DNA of 64,000 bases, taken from contig NZ_VUNE01000004.1 of the NCBI RefSeq assembly GCF_009695815.1, positions 62,001-126,000 of the forward strand. The letters run 5' to 3'. Below are positions 34,493 through 44,334 of the stretch, in pieces (positions within the stretch are counted from its first letter, which is position 1; each line of letters opens with the position of its first letter). Source of the DNA: Peptostreptococcus porci. GTDB lineage: Bacteria; Bacillota; Clostridia; Peptostreptococcales; Peptostreptococcaceae. The notes under the pieces are model-generated. The model was not told where the DNA came from, did no database searches, and saw only the letters and a list, made by a program, of their open reading frames with translations. Made by a program: the position numbers and the translations under genes.

Positions 34493-36865
34493 CTATTTCT
34501 TAGCAATCAAGTCTTTAATCTGATTAAAAGTTGAGTCGTAAACTGTACTAGTTCCACCAATTACAACAGCTCTATTAATCTTTGATTCTTTAGTATATTT
34601 TGCGATGCTTGTTGGTACTCTATCCTTGTTTACCAATAATACTGGCGCTTTATTAATTCCAGCGTAAGGACCTGCAACCAATGCGTCTGCAAATACTTCA
34701 CCACTTGTATAAACACCCAGTGTTGAATCTGGTACCGCTGCCTTTGCAATTATAGCAGATGTTTCATATCTATCTGCTCCACCTAATCTAGATGTCTTCT
34801 TTATAACATTTGTTACGTCTTTTTCGACCATTGCAGAAATTGTGTTAGTTTGACCAGCTATTGTTGCTTTTTCTATCTTCCAGTCAGAAATTGCTTTCTT
34901 TGTTACTGGTGTTAAGTCATTTTTCTTAGACAATAGTATAGGTGCATTTTCCTTTACTGCAAGAGAAGATATTGAAAGTGCATCTGGGAATGTTTCTCCT
35001 GAAGCAATTTCAACCACATCCTTGCTACCATTTGCCCTTACTCTTTCGCCTATTAGTTTTGCAGTGTCATACCTATCCACACCATTGAATCTAGTAACTG
35101 ATTTACCTTCCTTCTTCAATGTGTCTTCAATAGACTGCGTAACAGAAGATGTTCCTCCGTTGATGTATACCTGAGTAGCTCCCAATCTCTTGATTTCATT
35201 CTTTGTTTCCACTGGAATAGAATCAGTATTTGTAAATAGTATTGGTGCTCCTATCTGCACTGAGAACGGTACAGCTGTAAGTACATCTGAGAATTTATCC
35301 TTGTTTGCCAATATAACTGCCTTTGTTCCATTTGGATATGATTTCTGGCTTACTTTTACAGCAGTTTCTATTCTGTCATTTCCATCGATTCTTTCAGGCT
35401 TATTTGGAACTATTGGATCAGTAGTAGAACCACCACCAGGGTTTACTGGTGTAGAATTCTTCTCCCAAATTGCATATACAGTTAAATCATTATTGACAAC
35501 AGTTTTACCTGTGAAGTCTGGTGTTTTTGCGTCCTTCTTTGTCGCCCATCCCTTGAATGTATATCCAGACTTAGTTGGATTAGTTGGCATTGACTGGTCA
35601 GTTAATGAGTCTTCATCAATACTCTTTCCGTTTTCTACCTTTACAGATTCATATCTATCACTACCGTTTATAAATGTCACAGTACTAGTAGCAGGTTTGT
35701 TTACTTTAAAAGTATATGATATTAAGTTCGGTTTATTTGCATCTGCTGTACTATCTCTACCAGATTCACTCTGTTTAGCTGCCATCATATAATACTCTCT
35801 GTATATATAATCCCCAGCAACTTTTTTACTCATATCTCTACTCTTTATCACTGCTTCATTTGTGCCATAAGACAAATCATATGCACCATATGAATATCCT
35901 ATAATTTTCAATTCTTTTTCTAACTCAACAGAATCTGTCATCTTTAAATTAGAAACATTAAGAGAAATACTATCTAAATTGTTGATTATTTCATATATTT
36001 TTTTAAGTGATTTTTCAGACTTACTACTATCCTTACGAACGCTAACTACTAAACGTTGACCTTCAACCTTAGGAGTAATATTAAAACCATTTACTCCAGA
36101 AATAGAATACTTAGTATTCGAATCGACAATAACACCGCTAGGTAAGTCTAACACAAATACAAGCTCAGTATCTGAATCAGCAAAATCTTTTTTCCAAGCC
36201 GAATTCATAGGTGTATCCCATGATTGCTGTGGTGTTCCACCATTATTTGCACTATGAGTCCAAAGCAATATAGCATTCATTGCCTTTTTCATTCTTGAAG
36301 TATCAAGACTAAATGTAAGGTTGATGGACTCTCCCTTTGATATGTCTGCAACTTTCTTATCTTGTGTGTCCCCAGATACTGATATATCTCCATAAATATA
36401 TAAATCATCATCTAAAGGCATATTTTTGTTTATGTCCAATTTAAATGCTTTATATAAATCCATGTTAAACTGTTGCAAAACATCTGAAGTTTCCATTAAT
36501 CCAGGGTTATCTGCCATCATTTTATATGCAGAAATCAAAGTACCAAGATAATCTCCACCACCAACATCCAATAAACCTGTACGGTCGGTTATAATACCAG
36601 TATTTCTATAAAGTGACTTATCATCATTGGTTGAAGATTTAATTCCATTAAGCGAACTTTGCTCTGGTGTCATCAAATATTTTGGAATAGGATTGCTGCT
36701 TTTATACTCCAGCTCAGCCCAATAATTATCTTTTACAAGATCTTTCATTGATTCTGGCATCCCAGTAAGATTACTTTCTGCAAATACAGTTCCTATTGAA
36801 GAAACCGTAAGCAAAAAAGCCATTAGTGCCATACTTATTCTATTTTTATTTAAAAATTTTCTCAT
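34493..36865 (-). CDS. Secreted surface protein with InlB-type repeat and three CWB2 anchoring repeats
   Basis: 790 residues from ATG 36865 with AAGGTG 7 bp upstream. A signal peptide ends near SSIGTVFA (about residue 29). Residues about 30-395 form a unique ectodomain; 395-475 is a Listeria-Bacteroides (InlB B-type) repeat (SGYTFKGWATKKD ... LTVYAIWEK). From about 495 to the end there are three CWB2 units (RIDGNDRIETAVKVSQ, TRFNGVDRYDTAKLIG, SRLGGADRYETSAIIA), which in C. difficile Cwp proteins bind the wall polymer PSII. So this is probably a wall-anchored adhesin or S-layer-associated protein. It forms an operon with a smaller secreted protein 11 bp upstream that shares a related module. 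Confidence 0.9.
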   Translation of the reverse strand: MRKFLNKNRISMALMAFLLTVSSIGTVFAESNLTGMPESMKDLVKDNYWAELEYKSSNPIPKYLMTPEQSSLNGIKSSTNDDKSLYRNTGIITDRTGLLDVGGGDYLGTLISAYKMMADNPGLMETSDVLQQFNMDLYKAFKLDINKNMPLDDDLYIYGDISVSGDTQDKKVADISKGESINLTFSLDTSRMKKAMNAILLWTHSANNGGTPQQSWDTPMNSAWKKDFADSDTELVFVLDLPSGVIVDSNTKYSISGVNGFNITPKVEGQRLVVSVRKDSSKSEKSLKKIYEIINNLDSISLNVSNLKMTDSVELEKELKIIGYSYGAYDLSYGTNEAVIKSRDMSKKVAGDYIYREYYMMAAKQSESGRDSTADANKPNLISYTFKVNKPATSTVTFINGSDRYESVKVENGKSIDEDSLTDQSMPTNPTKSGYTFKGWATKKDAKTPDFTGKTVVNNDLTVYAIWEKNSTPVNPGGGSTTDPIVPNKPERIDGNDRIETAVKVSQKSYPNGTKAVILANKDKFSDVLTAVPFSVQIGAPILFTNTDSIPVETKNEIKRLGATQVYINGGTSSVTQSIEDTLKKEGKSVTRFNGVDRYDTAKLIGERVRANGSKDVVEIASGETFPDALSISSLAVKENAPILLSKKNDLTPVTKKAISDWKIEKATIAGQTNTISAMVEKDVTNVIKKTSRLGGADRYETSAIIAKAAVPDSTLGVYTSGEVFADALVAGPYAGINKAPVLLVNKDRVPTSIAKYTKESKINRAVVIGGTSTVYDSTFNQIKDLIAKK

Positions 36866-36876
36866 AATCAATCACC

Positions 36877-37602
36877 TTAACGAATAACATCTAAGTTTAA
36901 TTTAGTAGCTGTAATATCAACAATCTTTTGCTCCCAGAATAGAACCTTTTTATAAAGTTCACATTTACCATCAGAGGAAATAGTTCCTAAATTGCTGACT
37001 GATGAGTCCTTAATTTCAACTGAATATGGTATGTTGATTGTTATTGAATGTCCTGTTTCCCCTTTCTCTTTTTCATATAATTCAAAAAATCCTTTGTAAT
37101 CATTCCAGTTTCCAAGATTGAAAGTGAATGTTACAGAGTTATTAGCTGGGTTATATGATTTTTCTATCTTACTAACCATAACTGTATTCTCTGAAAATGT
37201 GATTTCATCAGAATTCACTTCAAAATTATTTGGTAAATAAACTGTGAATCTTGCTGTAGGAAATTTCTGACCTTTATCAAACATAACCAAGTGATCCCAC
37301 TGTTTTCCACCAGTTGATTTCCCCTTAATATCGGCGATATACTTATCATATGCACCCTCAAATAGGTCACTAGCTTCAACACTTCCAGATACTATTCCTT
37401 CATAGTAAAGTTTGCCGTCCTTAGTGACTTCACTACCTTCTGATTTAACAGACCTAGACAGGTCAATAACTCCAGTAATCAAACTACTACCCTGTTCATA
37501 AGAGCTTGGCACATTATCATTTGCAGCGAACACTTTTGTAGTCCCAGCAATTATTCCAAATACCATTAGTATAGCCACCACTACACTCATAAATTTTTTC
37601 AT
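36877..37602 (-). CDS. Secreted protein of unknown function, partner of CWB2 protein
   Basis: 241 residues; of two adjacent ATGs, 37602 has the better spacing (7) to GGAGG. The signal peptide ends near TTKVFA (about 27). The mature protein has a beta-rich stretch FTVYLPNNFEVNSDEITF ... SVTFTFNLGNW ... SITINIPYSVEIKDS that by eye resembles a region of the neighbouring CWB2 protein (FVLDLPSGVIVDSNTKYSI ... LVVSVRKDS ... ISLNVSNLKMTDS). No anchoring motif, so it could be released or held by its partner. First gene of the two-gene operon, behind a consensus promoter. Confidence 0.7.
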   Translation of the reverse strand: MKKFMSVVVAILMVFGIIAGTTKVFAANDNVPSSYEQGSSLITGVIDLSRSVKSEGSEVTKDGKLYYEGIVSGSVEASDLFEGAYDKYIADIKGKSTGGKQWDHLVMFDKGQKFPTARFTVYLPNNFEVNSDEITFSENTVMVSKIEKSYNPANNSVTFTFNLGNWNDYKGFFELYEKEKGETGHSITINIPYSVEIKDSSVSNLGTISSDGKCELYKKVLFWEQKIVDITATKLNLDVIR

Positions 37603-37701
37603 CATTTTACCTCCTAAAAAGTTACAATAAAAATTTTTTCAACATCGCTAAAATACTGTAAATACATACATTTCAATTAAAAACGACATCTTCCTAAGGC
37701 T

Positions 37702-37731
37702 ATTATATTCCTCAAATAATTTTTTTGTCAA
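37702..37731 (-). promoter_or_regulatory. Promoter of the surface-protein operon
   Basis: Minus-strand -35 TTGACA (37726-37731), 18-bp spacer, -10 TATAAT (37702-37707): both boxes are perfect, suggesting strong expression. The rest of the gap up to 37937 is AT-rich with nothing else evident. Confidence 0.75.
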
Positions 37732-37937
37732 ATCATTAAAACTTATCTTATTGCTGTTCTTTTTTCAATTTTCCCTTGATTTTTATCATTATTTGTCTTA
37801 AATCTTACTTTTTGTTAGTACATTGAAATTTATTTTATTAAAACTTAATATTAATAGAATTTATTTAAATATAATATTTTTTGCAACGGATAGAAAACCA
37901 CTCAGAATCACTGATATCAATATTATTAAAACAAAAT

Positions 37938-37973
37938 GAGACCAGTCTGAAAATCACCTTTCAAACTGGTCTC
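37938..37973 (-). terminator. Terminator of the Xaa-Pro aminopeptidase gene
   Basis: 15-bp stem with one mismatch, GAGACCAGTCTGAAA / TTTCAAACTGGTCTC, loop of 6; T-rich tract follows on the minus strand. Confidence 0.8.
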
Positions 37974-38043
37974 GAAATAAAATTATACTTTATTTATTTA
38001 GCAATATTGTTTATTATTTTTAACATTATTCATTGTAGTGAAT

Positions 38044-39834
38044 TTATATTTCTGCTGTGTATTCTTTTAACCATTCTCTTTCTTCATCAGTTAGATGTGG
38101 TCCTATCAATTCAAACACTTTCTTGTGATATGAATTTAACTCAGCCTTATCTTCAGCAGTCAACATATCCGGATTAATAGCATCCTTATCAAATGGAACA
38201 TAAGTAATAGCTTCAAATTCCATAAACTGTCCATATTCATTCGCAACAGTATTTCTGATTAGCAGCTCATTTTCAAGTCTAATTCCATGTGATCCAGCTA
38301 TATATATTCCTGGTTCATTAGTTATTATCATACCAGCTTCAAATGGAACCATTTCATTTTTTCTGAATGTCCATCTAAAACCAATTGGTGGTTCGTGTAT
38401 ATTACCTAGATATCCAATACCATGTCCAGTTCCATGATTGTAATTTTGCGCCTTATCCCAGAACGGCTGTCTAGCAAGTATATCAAATACCATGCCTGTG
38501 CAACCATATAAGAATTTCGCCTTACCTAACCTTAGGTTAGATTGAAGAACTGTAGTGTAGTCATCTTTCATAAACTGTGGAATTTCTCCCAAAGCAGTTG
38601 TTCTAGTAATATCTGTTGAGCCCTGCATATAGTTTCCACCTGTATCTGTCAGGAATAATGTTCCTGTATGAAGATTTACATTTGTTTCCTCTGTTGAAGA
38701 GTAATGAACTATTGCTCCATGCTCACCAAATCCTGCTATAGGCTCAAAGCTTGGACAAATAAAATCTCCCTGTTCAGCTCTAAATGCCTCTAATTTATCT
38801 GATGCAGATATTTCAGTTTCATTCTGGATTTTACCTTCTTTTACAAGCTGTTTCATCCAGTAGATAAACTTAGTATGAGCCACACCATCCTTAATATGTG
38901 CTTCGTATATATTCTTTATTTCAGTTTCGTTTTTGATTGACTTCATCAAGATAGTAGGATTTTCAGCTTTTACGATATTTACTTCTGATGGAATATTCAT
39001 GTACATTGCATAGTTCAATCTTCCAGCATCAACTAAAACGCTACCTTTCAATGCTTTTACATCCTCATATATATCATTGTATGCTCTCAACTCAACATTG
39101 TCTGCATTCAGCTTTGATTTAATTTCATCACTTAGTTTTCTTTCATCAATGTACAGCACTACCTTGTCATTATATACAATTGAATAGCAAAGAAGTAGTG
39201 GGAAATATTCAACATCTCTACCTCTGATATTCAATAACCAGCCTGTATCGTCGAGCGTAGTTATGATATGTGAATCTGCTCCTTGCTTTTTCATTTCTTC
39301 TCTTACTCTTTGTATCTTACTTGAAGCAGTCTCTCCACTAAACTCTACATCAAGGTAGAAAGCCGGTTCTTCTGATAGAGGTGGTCTATCTTCCCACACT
39401 GCATCAACTAAATCCAAGCTGTACTCGATTCTTCCACCCTTTTTCTTAACTATTTCTGCAAGCTCAACGCCTTCTCCAAATGAAACTGATCTACCATCAA
39501 ACGCTAAAACTCCTCCTTCAGGTAGGTTTTGTTCTATAAATTTGCTAATTGTAGGCACTTCAGGTTGACCCATTTTGAATAATTCGACACCTGATCCTTT
39601 CAACTGTTCTTCAGCCTGTAGAAAATATCTACCATCAGTCCAAAGACCAGCCTGACTGTCCATCACAACGGCTGTCCCTGCAGAACCTGTAAAACCTGTG
39701 ATAAATGCTCTTTCTTTAAAATGTTCTCCGACATACTCACTGTTGTGATAGTCAGCAGTAGGAATCATATAAATATCGATTCCTCTCTCTTTCATCAATT
39801 CTCTTAATTTTGAAACTCTGTCAACAACTTTCAT
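38044..39834 (-). CDS. Xaa-Pro aminopeptidase (M24B, three-domain type)
   Basis: 596 residues, longer than E. coli PepP and like the APP1-type three-domain enzymes: two creatinase-like N-domains (about 1-300), the M24 pita-bread domain, and a C-terminal extension (about 535-596). Metal ligands are visible: FLTDTGGNYMQGSTDITRT (two Asp), NHGTGHGIGYLGNIHEPP (His), NEPGIY and IRLENELL (Glu). It removes N-terminal residues before proline; cytoplasmic, no signal. The start ATG 39834 follows GGGAGG by an unusually long 18 bp, but the N-terminus (MKVVDRVSKLRELMKERGID) is natural. Confidence 0.93.
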   Translation of the reverse strand: MKVVDRVSKLRELMKERGIDIYMIPTADYHNSEYVGEHFKERAFITGFTGSAGTAVVMDSQAGLWTDGRYFLQAEEQLKGSGVELFKMGQPEVPTISKFIEQNLPEGGVLAFDGRSVSFGEGVELAEIVKKKGGRIEYSLDLVDAVWEDRPPLSEEPAFYLDVEFSGETASSKIQRVREEMKKQGADSHIITTLDDTGWLLNIRGRDVEYFPLLLCYSIVYNDKVVLYIDERKLSDEIKSKLNADNVELRAYNDIYEDVKALKGSVLVDAGRLNYAMYMNIPSEVNIVKAENPTILMKSIKNETEIKNIYEAHIKDGVAHTKFIYWMKQLVKEGKIQNETEISASDKLEAFRAEQGDFICPSFEPIAGFGEHGAIVHYSSTEETNVNLHTGTLFLTDTGGNYMQGSTDITRTTALGEIPQFMKDDYTTVLQSNLRLGKAKFLYGCTGMVFDILARQPFWDKAQNYNHGTGHGIGYLGNIHEPPIGFRWTFRKNEMVPFEAGMIITNEPGIYIAGSHGIRLENELLIRNTVANEYGQFMEFEAITYVPFDKDAINPDMLTAEDKAELNSYHKKVFELIGPHLTDEEREWLKEYTAEI

Positions 39835-39997
39835 AATTACTTGATTAGAAAACCTCCCTAAAATGAATTCTAATCCTACCTCCTTACCGAAAAATCTAAA
39901 ATTCTAGAATTAATATTTCTTTCAAACCATACAGTCAATTTGTAGATGGCGAAAATTATGTATGATTAGTTGGAATATATCCAAACCAATCTTCATA

Positions 39998-40957
39998 TTA
40001 GAATAATTCTTTAAATTCGTCTGTTGCCTTTACCAGACAATCTATCATTTCTGGTTCACCAGAAGAATGTCCACATACCAATGGATAAAGCTTACAGTTA
40101 TTCAATTTTTTGCTTAGTAAATATGCACCTATATATCTACAGTCCATATCATATCTACCATGTGCAATTATAGTAGGTATATCTTTGATTATATCGGACT
40201 CATCAAGAATGTAGTTCATATTTTCTCTAAACATATTGTTCATCCAGAAATGACATTCTATTGTAGCCATTGAAATTGCATAATCCTCGTCACCAAAATC
40301 CTCCACTACTTCATCATTTGGATGAAGATTTATTATACTACCTTCCCACATACTCCATGCTCTTGCAGCTTCCACTCTCACTGCTCTATCTTCACTTGTA
40401 AGCCTTTTGTAGTAAGCAGTTACCATATCATTTCTTTCTTCTTCAGGAATTATTGAAACATATTTTTCCCACTTATCTGGAAAAATATTAGATGCTCCGC
40501 CCTCTTGGTAAATCCAATCAATATCTTCCTGTCTACCTAAGAATATCCCTCTAAGTATCAGTCCAATAACTCTTTGAGGATGCTGTAATGCATAACTCAA
40601 TGCCAAAGTAGATCCCCAGCTACCACCGAATACAAGCCACTTTTCTATCCCTAACTTTTCTCTAATCATTTCTATATCACAAATTATACTATCTGTATCA
40701 TTTCCCCTTAGTTCAGCATGTGGTGTACTCTTTCCACTACCTCTTTGATCAAATAATATTATTCTATAAAATTCTGGATCAAAGAACTGACGGCAAGACG
40801 GTGCTGTACCACATCCGGGACCTCCATGTAGAAAAACAACTGGTTTTCCATTTGGATTACCAGACTCTTCATAATAGATATTGTGGATATCGTCAACCTT
40901 GATAAAATCCGTAAAGTTAGCCTCTATGGCTGGATAAAGCGTTCTTAATTCACTCAT
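39998..40957 (-). CDS. pip: Proline iminopeptidase
   Basis: 319 residues. Starts MSELRTLYPAIEANFTDFIK; oxyanion motif FLHGGPGCGT, nucleophile elbow GGSWGSTLAL, and the acid and His residues in AHGRYDMDCR and VCGHSSGEPE make it a complete S33 proline iminopeptidase. It releases N-terminal proline from peptides in the cytoplasm. Transcribed away from pepQ; both promoters carry the same 21-bp element. Confidence 0.94.
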   Translation of the reverse strand: MSELRTLYPAIEANFTDFIKVDDIHNIYYEESGNPNGKPVVFLHGGPGCGTAPSCRQFFDPEFYRIILFDQRGSGKSTPHAELRGNDTDSIICDIEMIREKLGIEKWLVFGGSWGSTLALSYALQHPQRVIGLILRGIFLGRQEDIDWIYQEGGASNIFPDKWEKYVSIIPEEERNDMVTAYYKRLTSEDRAVRVEAARAWSMWEGSIINLHPNDEVVEDFGDEDYAISMATIECHFWMNNMFRENMNYILDESDIIKDIPTIIAHGRYDMDCRYIGAYLLSKKLNNCKLYPLVCGHSSGEPEMIDCLVKATDEFKELF

Positions 40958-41052
40958 AACAAATCTCCTTTTTTTATAGCTTAAAATCGATGCATACGTT
41001 TATCCGATTAATGAATAAATTGCTGTATAATCTAGAAATTTACAAATATACA

Positions 41053-41073
41053 TCCTCAATGTGATTATAGCAT
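41053..41073 (-). promoter_or_regulatory. pip promoter element, inverted copy of the pepQ element
   Basis: Read on the minus strand: ATGCTATAAT, CAC, ATTGAGGA, containing an extended -10 (TGC TATAAT). It matches 18 of 21 positions with the plus-strand element at 41164-41184. Confidence 0.55.
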
Positions 41074-41135
41074 ATCGGCTATGATAATGCCATAAACTAT
41101 AACTAAAATAATAAATAAACAATCGCAATTATTTT

Positions 41136-41184
41136 ATAAAATCAATTGATTTTATTTAAGTGAATGCTATAATAATATTGAGGG
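41136..41184 (+). promoter_or_regulatory. pepQ promoter with palindrome over the -35
   Basis: -35 TTGATT (41146-41151), 16-bp spacer, extended -10 TGC TATAAT (41168-41173). A perfect 20-bp palindrome (halves ATAAAATCAA and TTGATTTTAT, 41136-41155) covers the -35. Positions 41164-41184 are the element shared with pip. Confidence 0.6.
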
Positions 41185-41224
41185 CGAAAAGCGCTTAATT
41201 TATACTTATTTTGGAGGGCTTGTT

Positions 41225-42307
41225 ATGAAAGACAATAGAGTGAGTCAGGTTTTAAAGAAGATGGAGGAAAACAATATTCCTCAGATGTTGGTAAGTGATC
41301 CACTTGCTATATTTTATTTGACAGGATATTTTCTAAATCCCGGAGAGAGATTATTTTCATTATATCTAAACACTAATGGAAATCACAAATTGTTTGTAAA
41401 TGCATTATTCCCGATTGAAGAAGATTTGGGTGTTGAAAAGGTTATTTTTACGGATACAGACGACTCTGTGGAAGTCGTATCAAAATATGTAGATAAGTCA
41501 GCTACTATCGGTGTTGATAAGAACTGGCCTGCCAGATTTGTTCTTGCATTGATGGAACGTTGCCCAGAAAGCAAATTTGTCAATTCCTCTTTTATAGTTG
41601 ATACTATGAGAATGTATAAGGATGAAGAAGAAAAAGAATTGATGAGAAAAGTTTCTCTAATGAATGACGAGGCTTGTGAGATAATAATAGGTAGAATAAC
41701 TGCTGATAAAACTGAGAAGCAAATCGCCAATGAATTGATTCAATTATATGAAGAAATGGGTGCTGAAGGTCTTTCTTTCGATCCGATAATAGGAATGGCT
41801 GCAAATGGAGCAAATCCTCATGGAGAACCTGGAGATAGATTACCTAACCCTGGTGATGCCATAATAGTTGATATCGGTTGCAAAAAGAATATGTATTGCT
41901 CAGATATGACGAGAACAGTATTCTGGAAGGAAGTTAGCGATAAGGGAAGAGAAGTTTTTGAAATAGTTCTTGAAGCAAATAAGAGAGGTATTGCAGCTTC
42001 AAAGCCAGGAGCTAGATTCTGTGATATTGACGCAGCTTGTAGAGATTACATTACTGAAATGGGATACGGAGAATATTTTACTCACAGAACAGGTCATCAT
42101 ATAGGTCTTGAGGATCATGATTATGGCGATGTTTCTTCTGTAAATACTGCTGTTGCAGAACCTGGAATGATTTTCTCAATAGAGCCAGGTATATACCTAC
42201 CAGGAGAATTCGGAGTTAGAATTGAGGATTTGGTATTGATAACTGAAGATGGATGCGAAGTGTTGAATAAATATAATAAAGAATTAGTTGTAATAGGAAA
42301 CGATTAA
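41225..42307 (+). CDS. pepQ: M24 Xaa-Pro dipeptidase/aminopeptidase
   Basis: 360 residues, ATG 41225 after TTGGAGGG. Creatinase-like N-domain (about 1-125) then the M24 domain with all five ligands: [20 protein letters not shown] (two Asp), [15 protein letters not shown] (His), FSIEPGIY (Glu) and VRIEDLV (Glu). The short size suits a Xaa-Pro dipeptidase. It complements the Xaa-Pro aminopeptidase and proline iminopeptidase on the other side of the divergent promoter, giving a set for proline-rich peptide breakdown. An aminopeptidase role cannot be excluded. Confidence 0.9.
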   Translation: MKDNRVSQVLKKMEENNIPQMLVSDPLAIFYLTGYFLNPGERLFSLYLNTNGNHKLFVNALFPIEEDLGVEKVIFTDTDDSVEVVSKYVDKSATIGVDKNWPARFVLALMERCPESKFVNSSFIVDTMRMYKDEEEKELMRKVSLMNDEACEIIIGRITADKTEKQIANELIQLYEEMGAEGLSFDPIIGMAANGANPHGEPGDRLPNPGDAIIVDIGCKKNMYCSDMTRTVFWKEVSDKGREVFEIVLEANKRGIAASKPGARFCDIDAACRDYITEMGYGEYFTHRTGHHIGLEDHDYGDVSSVNTAVAEPGMIFSIEPGIYLPGEFGVRIEDLVLITEDGCEVLNKYNKELVVIGND

Positions 42308-42350
42308 TAAATATTATACAACATTAGTGCTTAAGTATCCTTATATAACA

Positions 42351-42392
42351 AATGCTAACAACAAAACTTCAAAATGTTTTGTTGTTAGCATT
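42351..42392. terminator. Bidirectional terminator between pepQ and POT gene
   Basis: Perfect 17-bp stem AATGCTAACAACAAAAC (42351-42367) / GTTTTGTTGTTAGCATT (42376-42392), loop of 8, AT-rich flanks on both strands between convergent genes. Confidence 0.85.
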
Positions 42393-42413
42393 ATTTTAAT
42401 TTCTATATACTAA

Positions 42414-43814
42414 TTATTCTTCATCTTCTCCAAGTAGCTTAGTTAATTTCTTAGTCATTAAGAATATTATTGCTGCAGTGATAAATGATACAATAGCAAA
42501 TGTAACGAAAATTGAGTATATACCAAGTTTTTCAACAAATATCTGTAAGTATCCATTTATTATTGAAGCCGCAAATGAAGCGAACAACCAAACTCCTAGC
42601 AACAATGAAAGATACTTCTTTGGAGCCCATTTACTTATGAATGAGTTTCCTAATGGAGAGAAGCAAATTTCACCGATAGTAAGGAATGTTCCAAACAAGA
42701 ATATCCATAATACTGATGCTTTTGATGCTTCTGATGCACCGATACCTCTAGTTATTTCCATTGCCATAAGAGTTACATAAGAAACTCCCAAGAATAAGAA
42801 AGCAAGCGCAACTTTGTGGAACATTGAAAGATCGCCCTGAGGTCTTTTTGCTAATGTAGCCCATAACTTAGCTGCTGCTAAACTAAGGAAAATACATAAC
42901 AAACCATTCCAAGTAGTCGTTACATGCTGTGGTGCAATTTCAATACTACCAAGATTCATATTTACAAACTTAGTCATGTATATTGTAAGTGCTATTTCTT
43001 GCTGATAATAGAATAACCAGAAAATGATAGATATAAATGACACAAATACTATAGCTACAACTCTATTTCTTTCAATCTGTGTCAAAGGCTTAACTGCCTC
43101 TTTCTTTAATTCTTCATCTGATTCATTTTCAGATTCACCTATAATGTTACCATTTACATCTGTTAGATACTTAAATGGCTTCTTTCCTTGCCCTTGCAAA
43201 GTTCCCCACATCAAAGTAAAGAAAATACCACCAATAATTACCAATGCCGCACATACCAAGAAAACAGGTCTAAAACCTAATACCTCTCCAGCTTTAAATG
43301 TATTCAAATACAAATAACCAGTTATTAGTGAACCAAAGAATGCACCAATATTTACGAATGAGTACTGAACTGAAAAGGCTGTATCAAGCAACTCTTGATC
43401 TTCAAATAATCTTCCTATAATTCCTGAAAGGTTACCCTTGAATAAACCAGACCCCATTGATACAACACCTATCATGGCATATATACCTGCAGTACTAGTT
43501 GCTTTCCAGCCAAAAAGATACCCTAATCCCATAAGTAAGCAACCTAAAGATACAGCATACCTAGCACCAAGAAAACGGTCACACACCCATCCCCCAATAA
43601 CTGGTGCTATATAAGTTATAGCAGTGAAGTTCGCAGCGATCATCGCACCTTGAGCTTCAGAAATTCCCAAACCACCTTTATTAACCGCAGTGATAAGGAA
43701 AAGAACTAATAATGGCTTACTTCCATAGAAAGCAAATCTTTCAAATGAGTAAGTAAGTGAACAAATCCAAAATCCTAAAGGATATTTTGGTTTTCTTTCA
43801 ACTGCCTGTTCCAT
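42414..43814 (-). CDS. dtpT: POT/PTR-family di-/tripeptide transporter
   Basis: 466 residues from ATG 43814 with GGAGG upstream. About 14 hydrophobic segments as in bacterial POTs with two extra helices. The PTR signatures are present (GGWVCDRFLGARYAVSLG, FSVQYSFVNIGAFFGSL). In the first helix the usual ExxER proton-coupling motif reads YSFER: Glu25 and Arg26 are kept but the first Glu is Tyr22. It probably imports peptides for the neighbouring proline peptidases; the altered motif makes the coupling uncertain. Confidence 0.88.
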   Translation of the reverse strand: MEQAVERKPKYPLGFWICSLTYSFERFAFYGSKPLLVLFLITAVNKGGLGISEAQGAMIAANFTAITYIAPVIGGWVCDRFLGARYAVSLGCLLMGLGYLFGWKATSTAGIYAMIGVVSMGSGLFKGNLSGIIGRLFEDQELLDTAFSVQYSFVNIGAFFGSLITGYLYLNTFKAGEVLGFRPVFLVCAALVIIGGIFFTLMWGTLQGQGKKPFKYLTDVNGNIIGESENESDEELKKEAVKPLTQIERNRVVAIVFVSFISIIFWLFYYQQEIALTIYMTKFVNMNLGSIEIAPQHVTTTWNGLLCIFLSLAAAKLWATLAKRPQGDLSMFHKVALAFLFLGVSYVTLMAMEITRGIGASEASKASVLWIFLFGTFLTIGEICFSPLGNSFISKWAPKKYLSLLLGVWLFASFAASIINGYLQIFVEKLGIYSIFVTFAIVSFITAAIIFLMTKKLTKLLGEDEE

Positions 43815-43947
43815 AAAAAATACCTCCAAAATAAATAAAATTCACAATCTCAAAATTGTGTTGTTATAATATATTATAGAAAAACTCTATACAAATAACA
43901 GTTTATAATCTTATTAAGAAATAGTCAAGGTATTAGCTGTAAAATTG

Positions 43948-44247
43948 TTATTTATTTTTCTTCTTTCTTTTATTTTTTTTGTGTCTCTCTTTTTCTTCAT
44001 AATAACTCACTTTACTATCATTAGTTTTCTCTGGTTGAATACTATTTTTTCTTTTTTTATATTCCAAAATAGCAATAGAAACTAAAAGCCAAAATGAAAA
44101 AGTAGCTGAAAGCGTGGCAGCTATTGTAAATCCTTCATTATCCATACTACCCCCATTCGAATAGTAGGTATATGCCATACCGATTACTGATGCGACCGTC
44201 AACAATATCATATTTTTTCTAAATTCCAATAAATGTTTCATATTCAT
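43948..44247 (-). CDS. Small membrane protein with Lys-rich tail
   Basis: 99 residues from ATG 44247, preceded by GGGGACTT. Two membrane helices (about 13-30 and 44-64), then a charged tail ending KERHKKNKRKKKNK. No family recognised. Located between the methionine operon and the peptide transporter; 34-bp gap to the methyltransferase-MTHFR gene's end, so it may be transcribed separately. Confidence 0.6.
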   Translation of the reverse strand: MNMKHLLEFRKNMILLTVASVIGMAYTYYSNGGSMDNEGFTIAATLSATFSFWLLVSIAILEYKKRKNSIQPEKTNDSKVSYYEEKERHKKNKRKKKNK

Positions 44248-44334
44248 AATAAGTCCCCACAAATTCCTTTCAACATAATTTACTAAAAAAATAAGAAGCA
44301 CTTTAATAAATGCTCCTTAGATTATATCACATTA

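Noticed and set aside
35190-35792. 200-codon open frame on the plus strand
   Set aside because: It is fully antisense to the CWB2 surface protein, whose domains are unmistakable; the frame is a shadow of its codon bias.
41383-41813. Minus-strand frames of 115 and 69 codons
   Set aside because: Both are antisense to pepQ, which has all M24 metal ligands.
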